Shown here: positions 63,582 through 64,000 of the stretch, piece by piece
How the letters are laid out: every line of letters begins with the position of its first letter
How positions within the stretch are numbered: the stretch's first letter is position 1
Origin: Maylandia zebra
Taxonomy: Eukaryota > Chordata > Actinopteri > Cichliformes > Cichlidae
Length of the DNA: 64,000 nucleotides
Reading direction: 5' to 3'
Assembly: GCF_041146795.1 (NCBI RefSeq)
Contig: NC_135174.1
Span: 2,977,878-3,041,877 of the forward strand
The notes under the pieces: model-generated
Database searches by the model: none
The model's input: only the letters and a program-made list of their open reading frames with translations
What the model was told of the DNA's origin: nothing
Program-made: the position numbers and the translations under genes

Positions 63582-64000
63582 GTGTGGATGTTTTTTTTCC
63601 GTCCTGTTGTAATCCATTTTCTCTTACTGTTTTACAGTTCATTGGCAGGTCTTTGAAAGCCTTAAAAACCACAACTTACAGTCCCCACAAACAAGGTCTT
63701 AAAGTATTTATCTGAGTCCAGGTTATTTTTATTAATTATATACAGTGTGTAGGAATTCAAATTATTGCAAAAGCCAAATAAATTATTTGCCAATAATGTA
63801 CTATGAGAGCCGGTAACTGAGAGTTTTAATAATATGAAGTAAAAAAAATTACATGGTTTATTCAACATGCCTAAGGTATCGCCTTCTGCCTGACTCAAAT
63901 TTTTCACCACTACAGTAATTCATAAATGTTTCACTTATTTTATTACTGCTTTGAACTTTTTAAGCATTTCTATTTTGCTGACCTTTGACTTGTCTTTACT
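63582..64000. other. galk1 intron to window end
   Basis: AT-rich intron sequence; no further exon is seen before the window ends. Confidence 0.5.

Overview
The window is vertebrate nuclear DNA, most probably from a percomorph teleost (a cichlid-like fish is my guess). Coding sequence is split into short exons with GT-AG introns. The repeats are those of fish genomes: Tc1-like, piggyBac and hAT DNA transposons, L2-type and other APE-type LINEs, tRNA-derived SINEs whose tail reads 'gcgctatataa', Ty3/gypsy remnants and long TG/AT microsatellites. No operon, CRISPR array or prokaryotic gene is present.

Four protein-coding genes could be assembled exon by exon, and the reading phase agrees at every junction. 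(1) Positions 328-7303, plus strand: the 3' half of a Rho GTPase-activating protein of the ARHGAP21/23 type (probably arhgap23), 9 exons and 517 codons seen. (2) Positions 10299-21490, minus strand: a complete acyl-CoA-binding-domain gene, best called acbd4, 7 coding exons and 335 aa, with ACB domain, FFAT-like motif, coiled coil and C-terminal tail anchor. (3) Positions 24098-53623, plus strand: a complete phosphoinositide phospholipase C delta gene, best called plcd3, 16 coding exons and 786 aa, with PH, EF-hand, X, Y and C2 domains. (4) Positions 61730-63581 and beyond, plus strand: the 5' two thirds of galactokinase galk1, 5 exons seen. In human, ARHGAP23, ACBD4, PLCD3 and GALK1 all lie on 17q, which supports the paralogue choices.

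The genes are not one pathway. plcd3 (PIP2 hydrolysis) and the RhoGAP act at the plasma membrane and cytoskeleton, acbd4 is a predicted peroxisome-ER tether, and galk1 opens the Leloir pathway. arhgap23 and acbd4 are tail to tail; acbd4 and plcd3 are head to head across about 2.6 kb holding two long (TA)n tracts, an (AAT)n tract and an old repeat.

Introns and spacers are mostly transposon debris. plcd3 intron 5 (32186-36556) holds a LINE piece, a broken Tc1-like transposon and a gypsy remnant whose integrase lies upstream of its reverse transcriptase. Intron 8 holds a dead piggyBac copy and a 570-bp solo LTR with a perfect 5-bp target duplication. An RNase H-bearing LINE ends about 100 bp before the galk1 start codon.

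Most worth a second look: a textbook AT-AC (U12-type) intron in plcd3 at 31827-32055; TG-repeat tracts directly at two splice acceptors; the LINE at the galk1 promoter; the gypsy domain order; a TTAA-flanked palindromic element at 60445-60546; and several perfect short-loop inverted repeats. I found no convincing wholly new biological system.
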